A DNA stretch of 37,749 bases from PALSA-1006 sp036171275. Its GTDB lineage: Bacteria > Pseudomonadota > Gammaproteobacteria > Burkholderiales > Gallionellaceae. The notes under the pieces are model-generated. The model was not told where the DNA came from, did no database searches, and worked only from the letters and a program-made list of their open reading frames with translations. The stretch lies in contig JAVHQT010000062.1 of the NCBI GenBank assembly GCA_036171275.1, positions 1 through 37,749 on the forward strand. The letters are read 5' to 3'. Made by a program: the position numbers and the translations under genes. Below are positions 8,286 through 17,588 of this stretch, piece by piece. The stretch's first letter is position 1; the number at the start of each line of letters is the position of its first letter.

Positions 8286-8945
8286 TTATTTTGCAAACGG
8301 CGGAATTCGACCAACCAACGCCGCTAATAATTGTAGCTCATCATCGTGATGATCGAGCATGGCGGCTGTTTCGACACGAGAATCGCCGTGATTTCTGAGG
8401 TAGAGCGGACGGTCATGATGGCTGGCATTGAGCGTGAAAGCGGGGCTCGTTGCATCGTTGAGTTGTACTTCGATTGTGCCGTAACACAAACACAAATACG
8501 TTTTGTCTTCATCAACGGCTAGATGACAGGCGGTGCCGCGAATTCCAATGGTCGCCGTTGCGGTGTGGAGTTGTTTATTGCCGCTGCCAAAAACCGATAA
8601 GATGCGACCGTTTAGTACGTGCATAAAGTCAGTCAATGCGGTCAGAGCAAATTTTACGTTGCTGTTTTCGCGCTGTAAAAACGCATTATTGCCAATGACA
8701 TAAACAACTTTTGCTTGAGCTGCGGTGTGGACTGTTTGCCCTGCTTGAATCAACATGCCCAATTTGGCGGGTTGATCGTCGACTGTGACGATGCCGTCAA
8801 AAGCAATGATGCCGTGTCGCACTTTGGGTTCGTTTTCAGCCAGCGCTTGTTGCAAGGTTGCCAACACGCCGCAACTCGGTAGTAGTCCGATTCCAAGTAG
8901 CTGCTTAAAAAAATTCCGTCTGCTTAAAATCTGTTTTTTTGTCAT
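8286..8945 (-). CDS. FecR-domain protein with Tat signal
   Basis: A 219-residue exported protein. The N-terminus has a twin-arginine motif (SRRNFFKQLLGIGLL), so export is probably by Tat. The mature part carries a FecR-like beta domain: an early GIVTVDDQPAKLGMLIQAGQ segment, a V..GRILSVFG strand, and the signature TATIGIRGTACHL near residues 130-142. Relatives of this type are periplasmic ligand- or polymer-binding proteins rather than FecR anti-sigma factors, and no sigma factor gene adjoins it. It starts 15 bp after purA, which implies co-transcription. Confidence 0.82.
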   Translation of the reverse strand: MTKKQILSRRNFFKQLLGIGLLPSCGVLATLQQALAENEPKVRHGIIAFDGIVTVDDQPAKLGMLIQAGQTVHTAAQAKVVYVIGNNAFLQRENSNVKFALTALTDFMHVLNGRILSVFGSGNKQLHTATATIGIRGTACHLAVDEDKTYLCLCYGTIEVQLNDATSPAFTLNASHHDRPLYLRNHGDSRVETAAMLDHHDDELQLLAALVGRIPPFAK

Positions 8946-8960
8946 GGAAGTGGCGTTGCT

Positions 8961-10271
8961 TTAATCAAACGGATGGCGAAGCACAATCGTTTCGTCGCGA
9001 TCAGGACCGGTAGAAACCATGTCGATAGGAACTTCGCAAATTTCGGCGATACGCTGTAAATAATTGCGCGCTTGCAATGGCAAATCGGCATAGTGTTTCA
9101 AGCCAATGGTGCTGGTAGACCAACCAGGTAGCGCTTCATAAACGGGTTCGCAGCCGGCTAAAGATTCTGCGCCAACGGGCAAAATATCGCTGAATGCGCC
9201 GTTGATGTTGTAGCCGACGCCAATCCGCACTGTTTCCATGCCATCCATTACGTCCAATTTGGTGACGCACAAACCGGAAACACCGTTAATTTGAATCGAA
9301 CGCTTTAGCGCGGCGGCATCGAACCAACCACAGCGCCGTGCGCGTCCGGTGGTTGCGCCAAATTCGTGACCTTTATCCGCCAGATATTTACCAATCGGGT
9401 CTTGTTTGTCCACTGCGTCATACAGTTCAGTCGGGAAAGGGCCTGATCCGACGCGTGTCGTGTAAGCCTTGGTAATGCCCAGCACATAATGTAGCGTTTG
9501 TGGCCCTACGCCCGCCCCTGCGCACACTGCGCCAGCAATGCAATTGCTCGAGGTGACGAAGGGATACGTGCCATGGTCAATGTCCAGCAGTGTTCCTTGC
9601 GCGCCTTCAAAAAGTAGATTTTGTCCTGCCTTGTTGGCGTCATACAGCGCCCGCGGCACGTCCATCACTAAAGGACGCAGACGTTCTGCGAACGCTAAGG
9701 TTTGGTCAAGCGTTTGCTGAAAATCGACCGTCTCCGCTTTAAAATACTGTTTCAATACAAAGTTATGGTAATCCAGCACTTCGCCTAATTTGGCCGCGAA
9801 ACGTTCGCGATAAAAAATATCTTGTAGGCGAATGGCGCGTCTAGCCACTTTGTCTTCATATGCGGGGCCGATGCCACGGCCGGTGGTGCCAATTTTTTCC
9901 GCACCTTTGGCGCTTTCCCGCGCTTTATCCAAGGCTTCGTGATACGGCAAAATCAGCGGACAGGCTTCAGAAATTCGCAAGCGTTCATAGACTTTGATGC
10001 CAGCAGTCGCCAATTGATCCATTTCTTTGAGCAAGGCCTGCGGTGAGAGCACCACGCCATTGCCGATGTAACACATGACGTGTTCACGTAAAATCCCAGA
10101 TGGAATCAGGTGTAGAACGGTTTTTTCACCATTGATGACTAGCGTATGTCCGGCGTTGTGTCCGCCTTGAAAACGCACCACGCCGTGCGCATGATCAGTC
10201 AGCCAATCGACAATTTTGCCTTTACCTTCATCGCCCCACTGCGTTCCAATCACCACCACGTTTTTAGACAT
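8961..10271 (-). CDS. purA: Adenylosuccinate synthetase
   Basis: Catalyses GTP-dependent formation of adenylosuccinate from IMP and aspartate, the first committed AMP step, in the cytoplasm. It has 436 residues from the ATG at 10271; a TTG four codons upstream also lies in frame but is less likely. Visible are the P-loop-like IGTQWGDEGKGKIVDWL, the GGHNAGHT loop with catalytic His, TTGRGIGPAYEDK, the DHGTYPFVTSSN block, GGV-like KLDVMDG, and the C-terminal STGPDR. It lies downstream of hisZ as in other gammaproteobacteria, here separated by a repeat element. Confidence 0.96.
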   Translation of the reverse strand: MSKNVVVIGTQWGDEGKGKIVDWLTDHAHGVVRFQGGHNAGHTLVINGEKTVLHLIPSGILREHVMCYIGNGVVLSPQALLKEMDQLATAGIKVYERLRISEACPLILPYHEALDKARESAKGAEKIGTTGRGIGPAYEDKVARRAIRLQDIFYRERFAAKLGEVLDYHNFVLKQYFKAETVDFQQTLDQTLAFAERLRPLVMDVPRALYDANKAGQNLLFEGAQGTLLDIDHGTYPFVTSSNCIAGAVCAGAGVGPQTLHYVLGITKAYTTRVGSGPFPTELYDAVDKQDPIGKYLADKGHEFGATTGRARRCGWFDAAALKRSIQINGVSGLCVTKLDVMDGMETVRIGVGYNINGAFSDILPVGAESLAGCEPVYEALPGWSTSTIGLKHYADLPLQARNYLQRIAEICEVPIDMVSTGPDRDETIVLRHPFD

Positions 10272-10324
10272 TTTTGTTTCCAATCAAGTTAAGAGGATTA
10301 CTAAATATTCCCTTTTTTCAGGAA

Positions 10325-10493
10325 GCACTGAATACATCAACCTTGCGCTTTGCGTCCTTCGATAAACTCAGTAGAGTGTTGTCAAAGGCTAATGTTAAGC
10401 GATTGATATATAGAGAATTTATTGTGTTATGGTTCGACAAGGATCGCCTGCGCTAGTCGAAGGAATCACCCCGAAAGGTTGGTTTAATCAGTC
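10325..10493. repeat. Degenerate intergenic repeat element, copy B
   Basis: A 169-bp element between hisZ and purA. The left end GCACTGAATACATCAACC and the right end GGTTGGTTTAATCAGTC are imperfect inverted repeats. Inside are TCCTTCGATAAACTCAG, ATTGATATAT, TTATTGTGTTATGGTTCGAC and CTAGTCGAAGG, which align block by block with copies A, C and D. It sits inside what is normally a tight operon, ending six bases from the hisZ stop codon. Confidence 0.55.
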
Positions 10494-10498
10494 AGTTT

Positions 10499-11659
10499 TT
10501 AGGTGTTAATGTCAACCACGCTCCATTGACCTTCGCGCAACACAAGTTCGCGATCAACATTTAGTTCTGCCCAATGTGTGCGATCTTTAAGCAAATCGAC
10601 AATGACGATTTGACCTGCGCTGCGTAATTGGCGAATCGCCTCGTCAAGGGTAACGTCTGTGATAGCAGGGGCAATAATTGCCTTATTAATCATGTAGTTA
10701 GCTAGCAATCCGTGCAATTGGCGTAAATCCATGCTAAAGCCAGTTGCGGCACGGGCACGCCCAAAACTTTTGCCTAAATTGTCGTAACGTCCACCCAAGG
10801 CAATCGCATCGTGGCTGCCGGCGTGATAAGCGGCAAACACCATGCCGCTGTGGTATTGATAGCCGCGTAGCTCGGCTAAATCAATGCCGATACTCTGTGC
10901 GAAAGGTTGTAATTGTTGCGCACTTTCTGTCAGTTCGTCTAAGGCTAGGTGCAATTCAGGACTGGCTGGCAAGACTTGCCGTGCGTGTTGCAATACCGCC
11001 ACGCCACCTGACAAAGTGGGTAATTCCAGCAAAGCGTTTTGCACGCTGGTGGGTAACTCAGCAACTAAAGTTTTAAGCGTGGACAGGTCTTTACTTTGCA
11101 AGGCGGCAAATAATGCGGTGGCAAATTTTTCTTTTAAATCAATGCCTTGTAGCAAAGCATTTAATACGGCGACGTGACCCAAATCAAGATGAATGCCGCG
11201 AATGCCTAACAGATTTAAGGCTTGCAACATTAAACGTTGAATTTCTAAGTCGCTTGCCAAAGTGCCATCGCCAAACAGTTCGGCGCCAATTTGCAGTGGT
11301 TCGCGGGTGCGCATCAGACCGGAAGGCAAGGTGTGCAACACACTTCCTGCATAACACAGACGGGTAACGCCTTGGCGATTTAACAGGTGTGCATCAATAC
11401 GGGCGACTTGCGGGGTAATGTCGGCGCGCACGGCTAAGGTGCGGCCACTCATTTGATCGACCAATTTGAAGCTGCGTAGCTCCATTTCCGCATTGTCGTT
11501 AATTAACAAGGATTCGGCATATTCTAACAGGGGCGGGGCGACCAGTTGATAGCCATGAACGTGGAATAAATCCAGTATCGTTCTGCGCATCAGTTCAATC
11601 CGCCATGCCTCTTCAGGCAACATATCTTGAATATTTTCAGGCAACAACCAATTGGTCAT
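10499..11659 (-). CDS. hisZ: ATP phosphoribosyltransferase regulatory subunit
   Basis: HisZ is a histidyl-tRNA-synthetase paralogue without aminoacylation activity that pairs with short-form HisG for the first histidine step. At 386 residues it shows the class II synthetase-like core: LPEEAWRIELMRRTILDLF, GYQLVAPPLLEY, motif 2-like ADITPQVARIDAH, LCYAGSVLH and the late ALGGRYDNLGKSFG. There is no HisRS anticodon-binding domain. I chose the ATG at 11659, two bases after the DUF2065 stop; a TTG at 11674 would overlap that gene. The order hflC-DUF2065-hisZ-purA is conserved. hisG is not in the window. Confidence 0.93.
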   Translation of the reverse strand: MTNWLLPENIQDMLPEEAWRIELMRRTILDLFHVHGYQLVAPPLLEYAESLLINDNAEMELRSFKLVDQMSGRTLAVRADITPQVARIDAHLLNRQGVTRLCYAGSVLHTLPSGLMRTREPLQIGAELFGDGTLASDLEIQRLMLQALNLLGIRGIHLDLGHVAVLNALLQGIDLKEKFATALFAALQSKDLSTLKTLVAELPTSVQNALLELPTLSGGVAVLQHARQVLPASPELHLALDELTESAQQLQPFAQSIGIDLAELRGYQYHSGMVFAAYHAGSHDAIALGGRYDNLGKSFGRARAATGFSMDLRQLHGLLANYMINKAIIAPAITDVTLDEAIRQLRSAGQIVIVDLLKDRTHWAELNVDRELVLREGQWSVVDINT

Positions 11660-11661
11660 AC

Positions 11662-11847
11662 TTATTTCATCCAATAAATCAATAATAAACCACTCAACAT
11701 CAGCGTTAATCCCATGAAGCGCATTTGACCGTCTTGCAATTGCGCCAAGGTTGCCAACGCTTGACGCCAGCGCGTCGGAAACAAAAACGGCATCACACCT
11801 TCAAAGATCAACATCAGACCCAGCGCGGATAGGAGGTATTCCCACAT
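11662..11847 (-). CDS. DUF2065 family small membrane protein
   Basis: A 61-residue protein of the YjeT-like DUF2065 family. Two hydrophobic segments are predicted at about 4-24 and 44-60, flanking the short polar stretch TRWRQALATLAQLQDGQMR. Function is unknown. It lies between hflC (5 bp away) and hisZ (2 bp away), the position this family usually occupies in gammaproteobacteria, which is the strongest support for it being real. Confidence 0.88.
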   Translation of the reverse strand: MWEYLLSALGLMLIFEGVMPFLFPTRWRQALATLAQLQDGQMRFMGLTLMLSGLLLIYWMK

Positions 11848-11852
11848 CGGAA

Positions 11853-12728
11853 TTACCTGCTGCCGCGTGAATTTTTAAGGTATTTGAAAAACACGGAGCT
11901 CGGATCAAGCACCATGACATCGCTCTTATTCCGGAACGATTGTTTGTAGGCTTCCATGCTGCGATAAAACGAATAAAACTCGGTATTGCGACCAAAGGCA
12001 GCAGCATAAATGGCCGCCGCACGGGCATCGCCTTCACCCTTCATTTTTTGGGCATCGCGATACGCTTCCGCCAAAATTACCTCGCGCTGTTTATCCGCAT
12101 CGGCGCGGATTTTTTCACTTTCCGCGTTACCGGTAGCACGCAATTCGTTCGCCACCCGTTTGCGCTCAGCATCCATGCGGCGATAGACCGATTCACTAAT
12201 TTCAGTTGGAAAATCCACCCTTTTCAAGCGTACATCCAACACTTCAACGCCGATTTTGCTGGCGTCGGCACTGGCTTTTTTGCGTAACACTTCCATGATT
12301 TGTTCGCGTTCGCCCGAAACCACTTCATGGATGGTGCGCTTACCAAACTCTTCGCGCATTGACGCATTGACGGTTTGAATTAAGCGCGTTTGAGCGCGCA
12401 TTTCATCACCGCCCACGCTGACGTAATACTGCTTAACATCCGCAATACGCCATTTAATGAACGAATCCACCAGTACGTTTTTCTTTTCTGCTGTGATAAA
12501 GCGTTCTGGTTCGGCACTGTCTAGCGTCAAAATGCGCGAGTCAAAAAAGCGCACGTTTTGCATCAGTGGGATTTTAAAATACAAACCGGGTTCTGTTTTA
12601 ACGCTGACCATTTCGCCGAGCTGAAACACAATCGCTGCTTGGCGTTGATCGACCACAAAGGCACTCATGCTGACCAGTACCAACGCAATCACTAAACCAA
12701 CCAGTAAATTTCCGATATTCGCTTTCAT
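11853..12728 (-). CDS. hflC: HflC, FtsH protease modulator (SPFH protein)
   Basis: Inner-membrane SPFH/band-7 protein that forms a cage with HflK around FtsH and controls access of membrane substrates. It has 291 residues. One N-terminal transmembrane helix (about 5-27) is followed by VDQRQAAIVFQLGE, then the SPFH core with FKIPLMQNVRFFDSRILTLD and WRIADVKQYY, and a helical segment rich in Arg/Glu/Ala (RRMDAERKRVANELRATGNAE) expected to form the coiled coil. Its ATG overlaps the hflK stop as TAATG. Confidence 0.95.
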   Translation of the reverse strand: MKANIGNLLVGLVIALVLVSMSAFVVDQRQAAIVFQLGEMVSVKTEPGLYFKIPLMQNVRFFDSRILTLDSAEPERFITAEKKNVLVDSFIKWRIADVKQYYVSVGGDEMRAQTRLIQTVNASMREEFGKRTIHEVVSGEREQIMEVLRKKASADASKIGVEVLDVRLKRVDFPTEISESVYRRMDAERKRVANELRATGNAESEKIRADADKQREVILAEAYRDAQKMKGEGDARAAAIYAAAFGRNTEFYSFYRSMEAYKQSFRNKSDVMVLDPSSVFFKYLKNSRGSR

Positions 12729-13939
12729 TAACGTACCTCCCTGTCTCGATTACGCAGCGGATCGCGTACGGCCGGCTCTGGCGCGACACTGGCTGCTGGC
12801 GGCGCGACTTGTTCCGCATTATTGGCGGGACGACCTGCGGCAGTTTGCGCTTCATTCATTACCGCCCCTGGATTGGTACTTTGAATCAGCTTATCGAGCG
12901 GCAAATACAACAAGCTACCATTGCCTTTTTGCTGATCGACTAACACTTTGCTGGAACTGGTCATAATCTGCTGCATCATGTCGATATACATCCGTTCACG
13001 CGTCACTTGTGGTGCTCTTTCGTATTCCACCAAAATTTGCCGGAAGCGGCTGCCGTCACCTTCGGCGTTGGCAATCACGCGTTGTTTATAACCTTCCGCT
13101 TCCTGCATTAAGCGTGCTGCCGCGCCTTTTGCTTTAGGAACAACATCATTTGCGTAAGCCTGACCTTCATTTTTCTGCCGTTCACGATCTTGCCCCGCCT
13201 TCACCGCATCATCAAAGGCTGCCTGAACTTGTTCGGGGGGTTGCGCATTTTGCATGGTCACTTTGCTGACCACAATGCCGGATTTATAGCGATCTAAAAT
13301 ATCTTGAATCAGCTTGGTGGTCAGCGCCGCCACTTGCTCGCGGCCTTCGTACAGCACAAAATCCATTTTATTTTTGCCGACAATTTCGCGAATCGCTGTT
13401 TCGGCAGCTTGGCGCACGTTTTCATCCGGCGCACGGTTATTAAACAAATATTCAGCAGGGTCTTTCAAAAAGTATTGCACCGCAAATTGAATATCAATAA
13501 TGTTTTCGTCATCGGTCAACATTAACGATTCAACTAACATTTTATTTTTGACGTTTTCGCGATAGCCAATTTCGACCGTGCGAACTTGACTCAAGCTGAC
13601 AATCTCAACCGATTCAATGGGATACGGCAAATGCCAGCGCGGACCGGCTTCGGTTGCTTCCACATATTTACCAAAGCGAAGTACCACGCCGCGTTGACTG
13701 GCATCAACAATATAGAAACCGCTCGCACCCCAGATTAAGGCAATAATCAAGACGAGTAAGCCAATACCGCCACCGATTGCGCCCGAAGAAGGGCCACCAC
13801 CGTTAGGATTGGTACCGCGTTTGCCTTTAATCTGTGCGATAAAGTCGTTCAGTTTTTTAGTTAACTTGCGCATGACCTCTTCTAAATCAGGCGGGCCACC
13901 ACTGTTTTTCTTGCCCCATTGCGGATCATTTAGTCCCAT
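12728..13939 (-). CDS. hflK: HflK, FtsH protease modulator (SPFH protein)
   Basis: Partner of HflC in the HflKC-FtsH complex at the inner membrane. It has 403 residues. A Gly-rich N-terminal stretch begins MGLNDPQWGKK, with the membrane helix at about 53-73 (GGIGLLVLIIALIWGASGF). Then come YIVDASQRGVVLRFGKY, the band-7 domain with WHLPYPIESVEIV, and a long Ala/Glu/Arg helix around VPKAKGAAARLMQEAEGYKQ. The C-terminal tail is Ala/Pro-rich. It lies 66 bp after hflX and is coupled to hflC. Confidence 0.95.
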   Translation of the reverse strand: MGLNDPQWGKKNSGGPPDLEEVMRKLTKKLNDFIAQIKGKRGTNPNGGGPSSGAIGGGIGLLVLIIALIWGASGFYIVDASQRGVVLRFGKYVEATEAGPRWHLPYPIESVEIVSLSQVRTVEIGYRENVKNKMLVESLMLTDDENIIDIQFAVQYFLKDPAEYLFNNRAPDENVRQAAETAIREIVGKNKMDFVLYEGREQVAALTTKLIQDILDRYKSGIVVSKVTMQNAQPPEQVQAAFDDAVKAGQDRERQKNEGQAYANDVVPKAKGAAARLMQEAEGYKQRVIANAEGDGSRFRQILVEYERAPQVTRERMYIDMMQQIMTSSSKVLVDQQKGNGSLLYLPLDKLIQSTNPGAVMNEAQTAAGRPANNAEQVAPPAASVAPEPAVRDPLRNRDREVR

Positions 13940-14005
13940 ATAATCAATACCTTAGTAAAATTATTGTTGTAAAACTATTGTCGAAAACGATGGTGAATTC
14001 GATGG

Positions 14006-15142
14006 TTAATTCAGAGGATGCCAAGCGGGTGGCGCTGCTGAATACTGAGGTGCATCGCGCGCCTCGATTAAAACGGCACGTAAATCATCCAGCCCAGCCC
14101 CTGTTTGCGCACTTAAAAAAACGGCGGCGATATTACCATATTCATCCCGTTTCACTGAAGGCGGCATGTATTGCAAATCAATTTTGTTATAAACCACAAT
14201 TTGGCGAATTTCATTTGCGCCAATTTCCGCCAGTACTGTGTTGACTTCCGCCACTTGGTCGTGACGTTCAGGACTATTGACGTCCACCACGTGCAGCAGC
14301 AAATCCGCGTGACACGTCTCTTCCAAAGTGCTGCGAAACGCCGCCACCAAACCATGGGGCAAATGCCGAATAAAACCGACCGTGTCCGACAAAATGACTT
14401 GCAGCGGACTATCGCCTGCCAGAAAAAGTTTGCGCGAAGTGGTATCCAGCGTGGCAAATAACTGATTCGCCGCGTACACATTGGCGTTGGTCAAACGATT
14501 GAATAGCGTTGATTTTCCGGCATTGGTATAGCCAACAATCGACACCGACAATACCTCGGAACGATGACGTGCTTTCCGTTGCAATTCCCGATGGCGTTTC
14601 AGTTGTTTTAGCCGTTCATTCAGTAAATGGACGCGCCGATCCAGTTTGCGCCGGTCCAATTCCAGCTGTGTTTCACCCGGACCGCGCGCCCCGACCGCGA
14701 ATTTTTGTTGTCCCATGTCCATGTTCATGCCGACTAAACGCGTGGAAAGATATTTCAATTGCGCCAATTCCACTTGCACTTTGCCTTCGTGACTTTGGGC
14801 GCGCAAGGCAAAAATATCCAGAATCAACATGGTGCGGTCAATCACGCGCGCTTGCAATTTGGCGGTCAAATTGCGCATTTGCGCGGGCGATAAATCGTGA
14901 TTAAAAATCACCAATGGCACGTCCAGCTCTTCTACCACGGCGGCGATTTCGTCCACTTTGCCGCTACCGGCAAAGGTCGCGGCATCAGGGCGCTGGCGCT
15001 TGCCTTCAATCAGTGCAAGGGTTTGCACACCCGCACTGTCTGCGAGTAGTCTTAATTCTGCTAAGCTTTCTGCGTAATCGGGGGCGCCCAGGTCAAGGCT
15101 GACCAGTACCGCCGTATTAGGTGCGGTGGTAGATTGGGTCAT
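14006..15142 (-). CDS. hflX: GTPase HflX
   Basis: Ribosome-binding GTPase that splits or rescues stalled ribosomes under stress. It has 378 residues, shorter than the roughly 425 of E. coli HflX, mainly at the C-terminus. The HflX N-terminal domain contains TFAGSGKVDEIA and VIFNHDLSPAQMRNL, then the linker GARGPGETQLELDRR. The G domain has GYTNAGKST (G1), TLDTT (G2), DTVGFIRHLP (G3) and NKID (G4). Its ATG overlaps the hfq stop as TAATG, so the pair is translationally coupled. Confidence 0.95.
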   Translation of the reverse strand: MTQSTTAPNTAVLVSLDLGAPDYAESLAELRLLADSAGVQTLALIEGKRQRPDAATFAGSGKVDEIAAVVEELDVPLVIFNHDLSPAQMRNLTAKLQARVIDRTMLILDIFALRAQSHEGKVQVELAQLKYLSTRLVGMNMDMGQQKFAVGARGPGETQLELDRRKLDRRVHLLNERLKQLKRHRELQRKARHRSEVLSVSIVGYTNAGKSTLFNRLTNANVYAANQLFATLDTTSRKLFLAGDSPLQVILSDTVGFIRHLPHGLVAAFRSTLEETCHADLLLHVVDVNSPERHDQVAEVNTVLAEIGANEIRQIVVYNKIDLQYMPPSVKRDEYGNIAAVFLSAQTGAGLDDLRAVLIEARDAPQYSAAPPAWHPLN

Positions 15143-15372
15143 TAATCAGCGTCGTAGGGAAAGGAAACCGCGCGGGCGGGAACAATGGTGGAAATGGCGT
15201 GCTTGTAAACCATTTGCGTGACGGTGTTCTTTAGTAACACCACGTATTGATCAAAAGATTCGACTTGCCCTTGTAACTTAATCCCGTTGACCAAATAAAT
15301 TGCGACCTGCACATGTTCCTTACGTAAAGTATTTAGGAACGGGTCTTGTAGTTGTTGCCCTTTTACGCTCAT
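15142..15372 (-). CDS. hfq: RNA chaperone Hfq
   Basis: Hexameric Sm-like RNA chaperone for small-RNA regulation. I use the ATG at 15372, giving 76 residues beginning MSVKGQQLQDPFLN; a longer reading back to 15471 adds residues foreign to the family. The Sm1 region VQVAIYLVNGIKLQGQVESFDQYVVLL and the Sm2 motif YKHAISTIVP are intact. The C-terminal tail after PARAVSF is very short, lacking the long flexible tail of enteric Hfq. The usual upstream neighbour miaA is absent here. Confidence 0.96.
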   Translation of the reverse strand: MSVKGQQLQDPFLNTLRKEHVQVAIYLVNGIKLQGQVESFDQYVVLLKNTVTQMVYKHAISTIVPARAVSFPYDAD

Positions 15373-15563
15373 GGTTTTTACTCGTGGTTTAATTAAAATG
15401 AGGTTGAACTGTACTTTAAAATCCAACGCGGCGAAAGTGGCAAGCGCGAGCAATCGGTACTGAATTTGCAAAAACCAATTGTCTCAACGTGAAATTACGC
15501 GGCGTTGGAACGGCTGAGCAAGCGTCGCACAGCGCTCAAGCGGCGAATTGTTCCTGAAAACTT

Positions 15564-15863
15564 TTAGCCCTGCACCAGTACATACGGGCTAACCACGACT
15601 GCCCACACTTCCGCATCCGCTTCATACCACGCCAAGGCTTGTGTATCAGAAACTGCGCCAATTTTCGTGGCGGATAACCAGTCAGAAATTTGAGTTGTGT
15701 TATCAGCAGAAATTTGAAACGCCACTTCCACTAAGTCCAGTTCAGTCGAAACTGCAATGGCAACGCCACTGGCAAAATAGCGCTGCAATTCATGCCAGCG
15801 AATCCGTGACGTTTCCAAATTGACTTTGGCGCGAAAAATAGCTTGTGGAGTGTCTGTTTGCAT
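15564..15863 (-). CDS. DUF2288 family protein
   Basis: A 99-residue soluble protein matching the DUF2288 family, role unknown. The recognisable pattern is an N-terminal WHELQRYFASGVAI, then LDLVEVAFQI, a SDWLSATKIG segment, and a C-terminal WAVVVSPYVLVQ. There is no signal peptide. It reads in the same direction as hfq with about 190 bp between them, so it may have its own promoter or lead the hfq transcript. Confidence 0.8.
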   Translation of the reverse strand: MQTDTPQAIFRAKVNLETSRIRWHELQRYFASGVAIAVSTELDLVEVAFQISADNTTQISDWLSATKIGAVSDTQALAWYEADAEVWAVVVSPYVLVQG

Positions 15864-15952
15864 CTTATTGATTATATTGAGTTATTTTAAATTTATTCTT
15901 CGGGTGGCCTGCGTTTTTAGTCGGACAAAGCGGGCTTCTCTAACCGAATTCT

Positions 15953-16540
15953 TTAATAAAACTGCGGGATTCCGGTCTGCGTTGGACTGACGGAATTGGC
16001 ATTTTTAGCGGTATCTTGAAGATAAGTATTTTTGGTGCGAATGTAATGTTCGGCGGAGTAACGCAAATAAGTCAATTCCTCGTCCGTTAACGGGCGAATG
16101 GCTTTCGCGGGTCGCCCTGTGTACAACATACCGCTTTCCAGTATTTTGCCGGGGGCAACCAAGCTGCCTGCGCCAAGCATCACTTGGTCAGGAATCACCG
16201 CATCGTCCATCACAATCGAGCCCATGCCGATTAAGCATTCATTGCCGATGCGGCAGCCATGCAAAATCACCGAATGCCCCACGGTGACATATTCGCCAAT
16301 AATCAGCGGTGAACCATCGGGGTGCGCCGGTGTTTTGTGCGACACGTGCGCCAGGGTTAAATCTTGAATGTTCGTACCACGCCCGACCTCGATGCGGTTG
16401 ACGTCACCGCGCAACACGGTGTTACACCAAATCGAACAATCATCGGCTAGCGTTACTGCGCCGATAAGCTGGCAAGAGCTGTGCAAAAAAACCTGTTTGC
16501 CGATGACGGGAAACTGGTCAAGATAAGGGCTGAGTGACAT
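15953..16540 (-). CDS. Gamma-class carbonic anhydrase-like hexapeptide protein (YrdA type)
   Basis: A 195-residue left-handed beta-helix protein of the gamma carbonic anhydrase/YrdA family. Hexapeptide-type repeats run from about 20 to 135 (IGAVTLADDCSIWCNTVLRGD, IEVGRGTNIQD, IIGEYVTVGHSVILHGCRIG). The metal-binding histidines expected for the family appear in LAHVSHK, VGHSV and LHGCRIG. Active carbonic anhydrase or a metal-binding assembly factor are both possible. AAGGAAG precedes the ATG. It starts 16 bp after pyrC and is probably co-transcribed. Confidence 0.9.
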   Translation of the reverse strand: MSLSPYLDQFPVIGKQVFLHSSCQLIGAVTLADDCSIWCNTVLRGDVNRIEVGRGTNIQDLTLAHVSHKTPAHPDGSPLIIGEYVTVGHSVILHGCRIGNECLIGMGSIVMDDAVIPDQVMLGAGSLVAPGKILESGMLYTGRPAKAIRPLTDEELTYLRYSAEHYIRTKNTYLQDTAKNANSVSPTQTGIPQFY

Positions 16541-16556
16541 GTTTGACTTCCTTTAT

Positions 16557-17588
16557 TTAAGTAGAAAATTTCCATTGCATCGGCTCACCTGCGCGTAAGG
16601 GAACCAGCGCTTGATCGCCAAACACCAGTGTTGCTGGCATTTCCCAGCTGGTTTTACGAAGCGTGACCGTGTCGGTATTACGCGGCAGCCGATAAAAATC
16701 TGCCCCAAAAAAGCTGGCAAAGCCCTCCAATTTATCCAGCGCGCCAGCCGCTTCAAATGTCTCCGCATACAGTTCAAGCGCAGCATGGGCAGAATAACAA
16801 CCGGCGCAGCCGCAGCTATTTTCTTTGCTCGATTGTGCATGCGGCGCGCTGTCCGTGCCAAGGAAAAATTTTGGATTACCGCTGGTGGCGGCTTTGATCA
16901 AGGCTGCGCGGTGCAGTTCTCGTTTTAAAATCGGCAAACAGTAAAAGTGCGGGCGAATGCCACCGACTAACATTGCGTTACGGTTATAAAGCAAATGCTG
17001 AGGCGTGAGCGTGGCGGCAATAGGATTGCCTGCATCAAGCACAAATTGCGCCGCCTCTTGCGTGGTAATGTGCTCAAACACCACGCGCAAATTTGGGAAA
17101 TCTGCTAACAACGGCTGCAGCACACGCTCAATAAACACCGCTTCTCGGTCAAAAATATCCACTTCAGAATCGGTCACTTCCCCGTGTACCAACAGTGGCA
17201 TTTCGCAACGCTGCATTTCTGCCAACGCGGCGTAAGTGTGACGTAAATCAGTCACCCCCGCATCCGAATTGGTCGTCGCTCCCGCTGGATACAGCTTGAT
17301 TGCGTGCACAATGCCGCTGGCCTTTGCCAAGCGAATTTCGTCGGCCGTCGTATTGTTGGTTAAATATAAAGTCATTAACGGCTCAAATTTTGCATCAACG
17401 GGCAGCGCAGCGAGAATGCGTGAACGATATTCCCTCGCTTGTGCGGTGGTCGTGATGGGCGGACGCAAATTCGGCATCACAATTGCACGTCCAAATTGAC
17501 GCGCCGTATCAGACACAATCGACCGCAGCAGCGCGCCATCGCGTAAATGTAAATGCCAATCATCGGGACGGGTAAAGGTAATTTTCAT
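16557..17588 (-). CDS. pyrC: Dihydroorotase (class II)
   Basis: Zinc amidohydrolase that cyclises carbamoyl-aspartate to dihydroorotate in pyrimidine synthesis. It has 343 residues, close to E. coli PyrC and clearly class II. The metal site starts with DDWHLHLRDG, the bridging carboxylated lysine is in AIKLYPAGATTNSDAG, further His ligands are in LLVHGEVTD and VFEHITT, and the catalytic Asp is in LGTDSAPHA. SCGCAGC near the C-terminus is also typical. It leads a short unit with the gamma carbonic anhydrase gene. Confidence 0.96.
   Translation of the reverse strand: MKITFTRPDDWHLHLRDGALLRSIVSDTARQFGRAIVMPNLRPPITTTAQAREYRSRILAALPVDAKFEPLMTLYLTNNTTADEIRLAKASGIVHAIKLYPAGATTNSDAGVTDLRHTYAALAEMQRCEMPLLVHGEVTDSEVDIFDREAVFIERVLQPLLADFPNLRVVFEHITTQEAAQFVLDAGNPIAATLTPQHLLYNRNAMLVGGIRPHFYCLPILKRELHRAALIKAATSGNPKFFLGTDSAPHAQSSKENSCGCAGCYSAHAALELYAETFEAAGALDKLEGFASFFGADFYRLPRNTDTVTLRKTSWEMPATLVFGDQALVPLRAGEPMQWKFST

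Noticed and set aside
15373..15471. N-terminal extension of Hfq
   Set aside because: Hfq begins at MSVKGQQLQDPFLN; the upstream residues are unlike the family.
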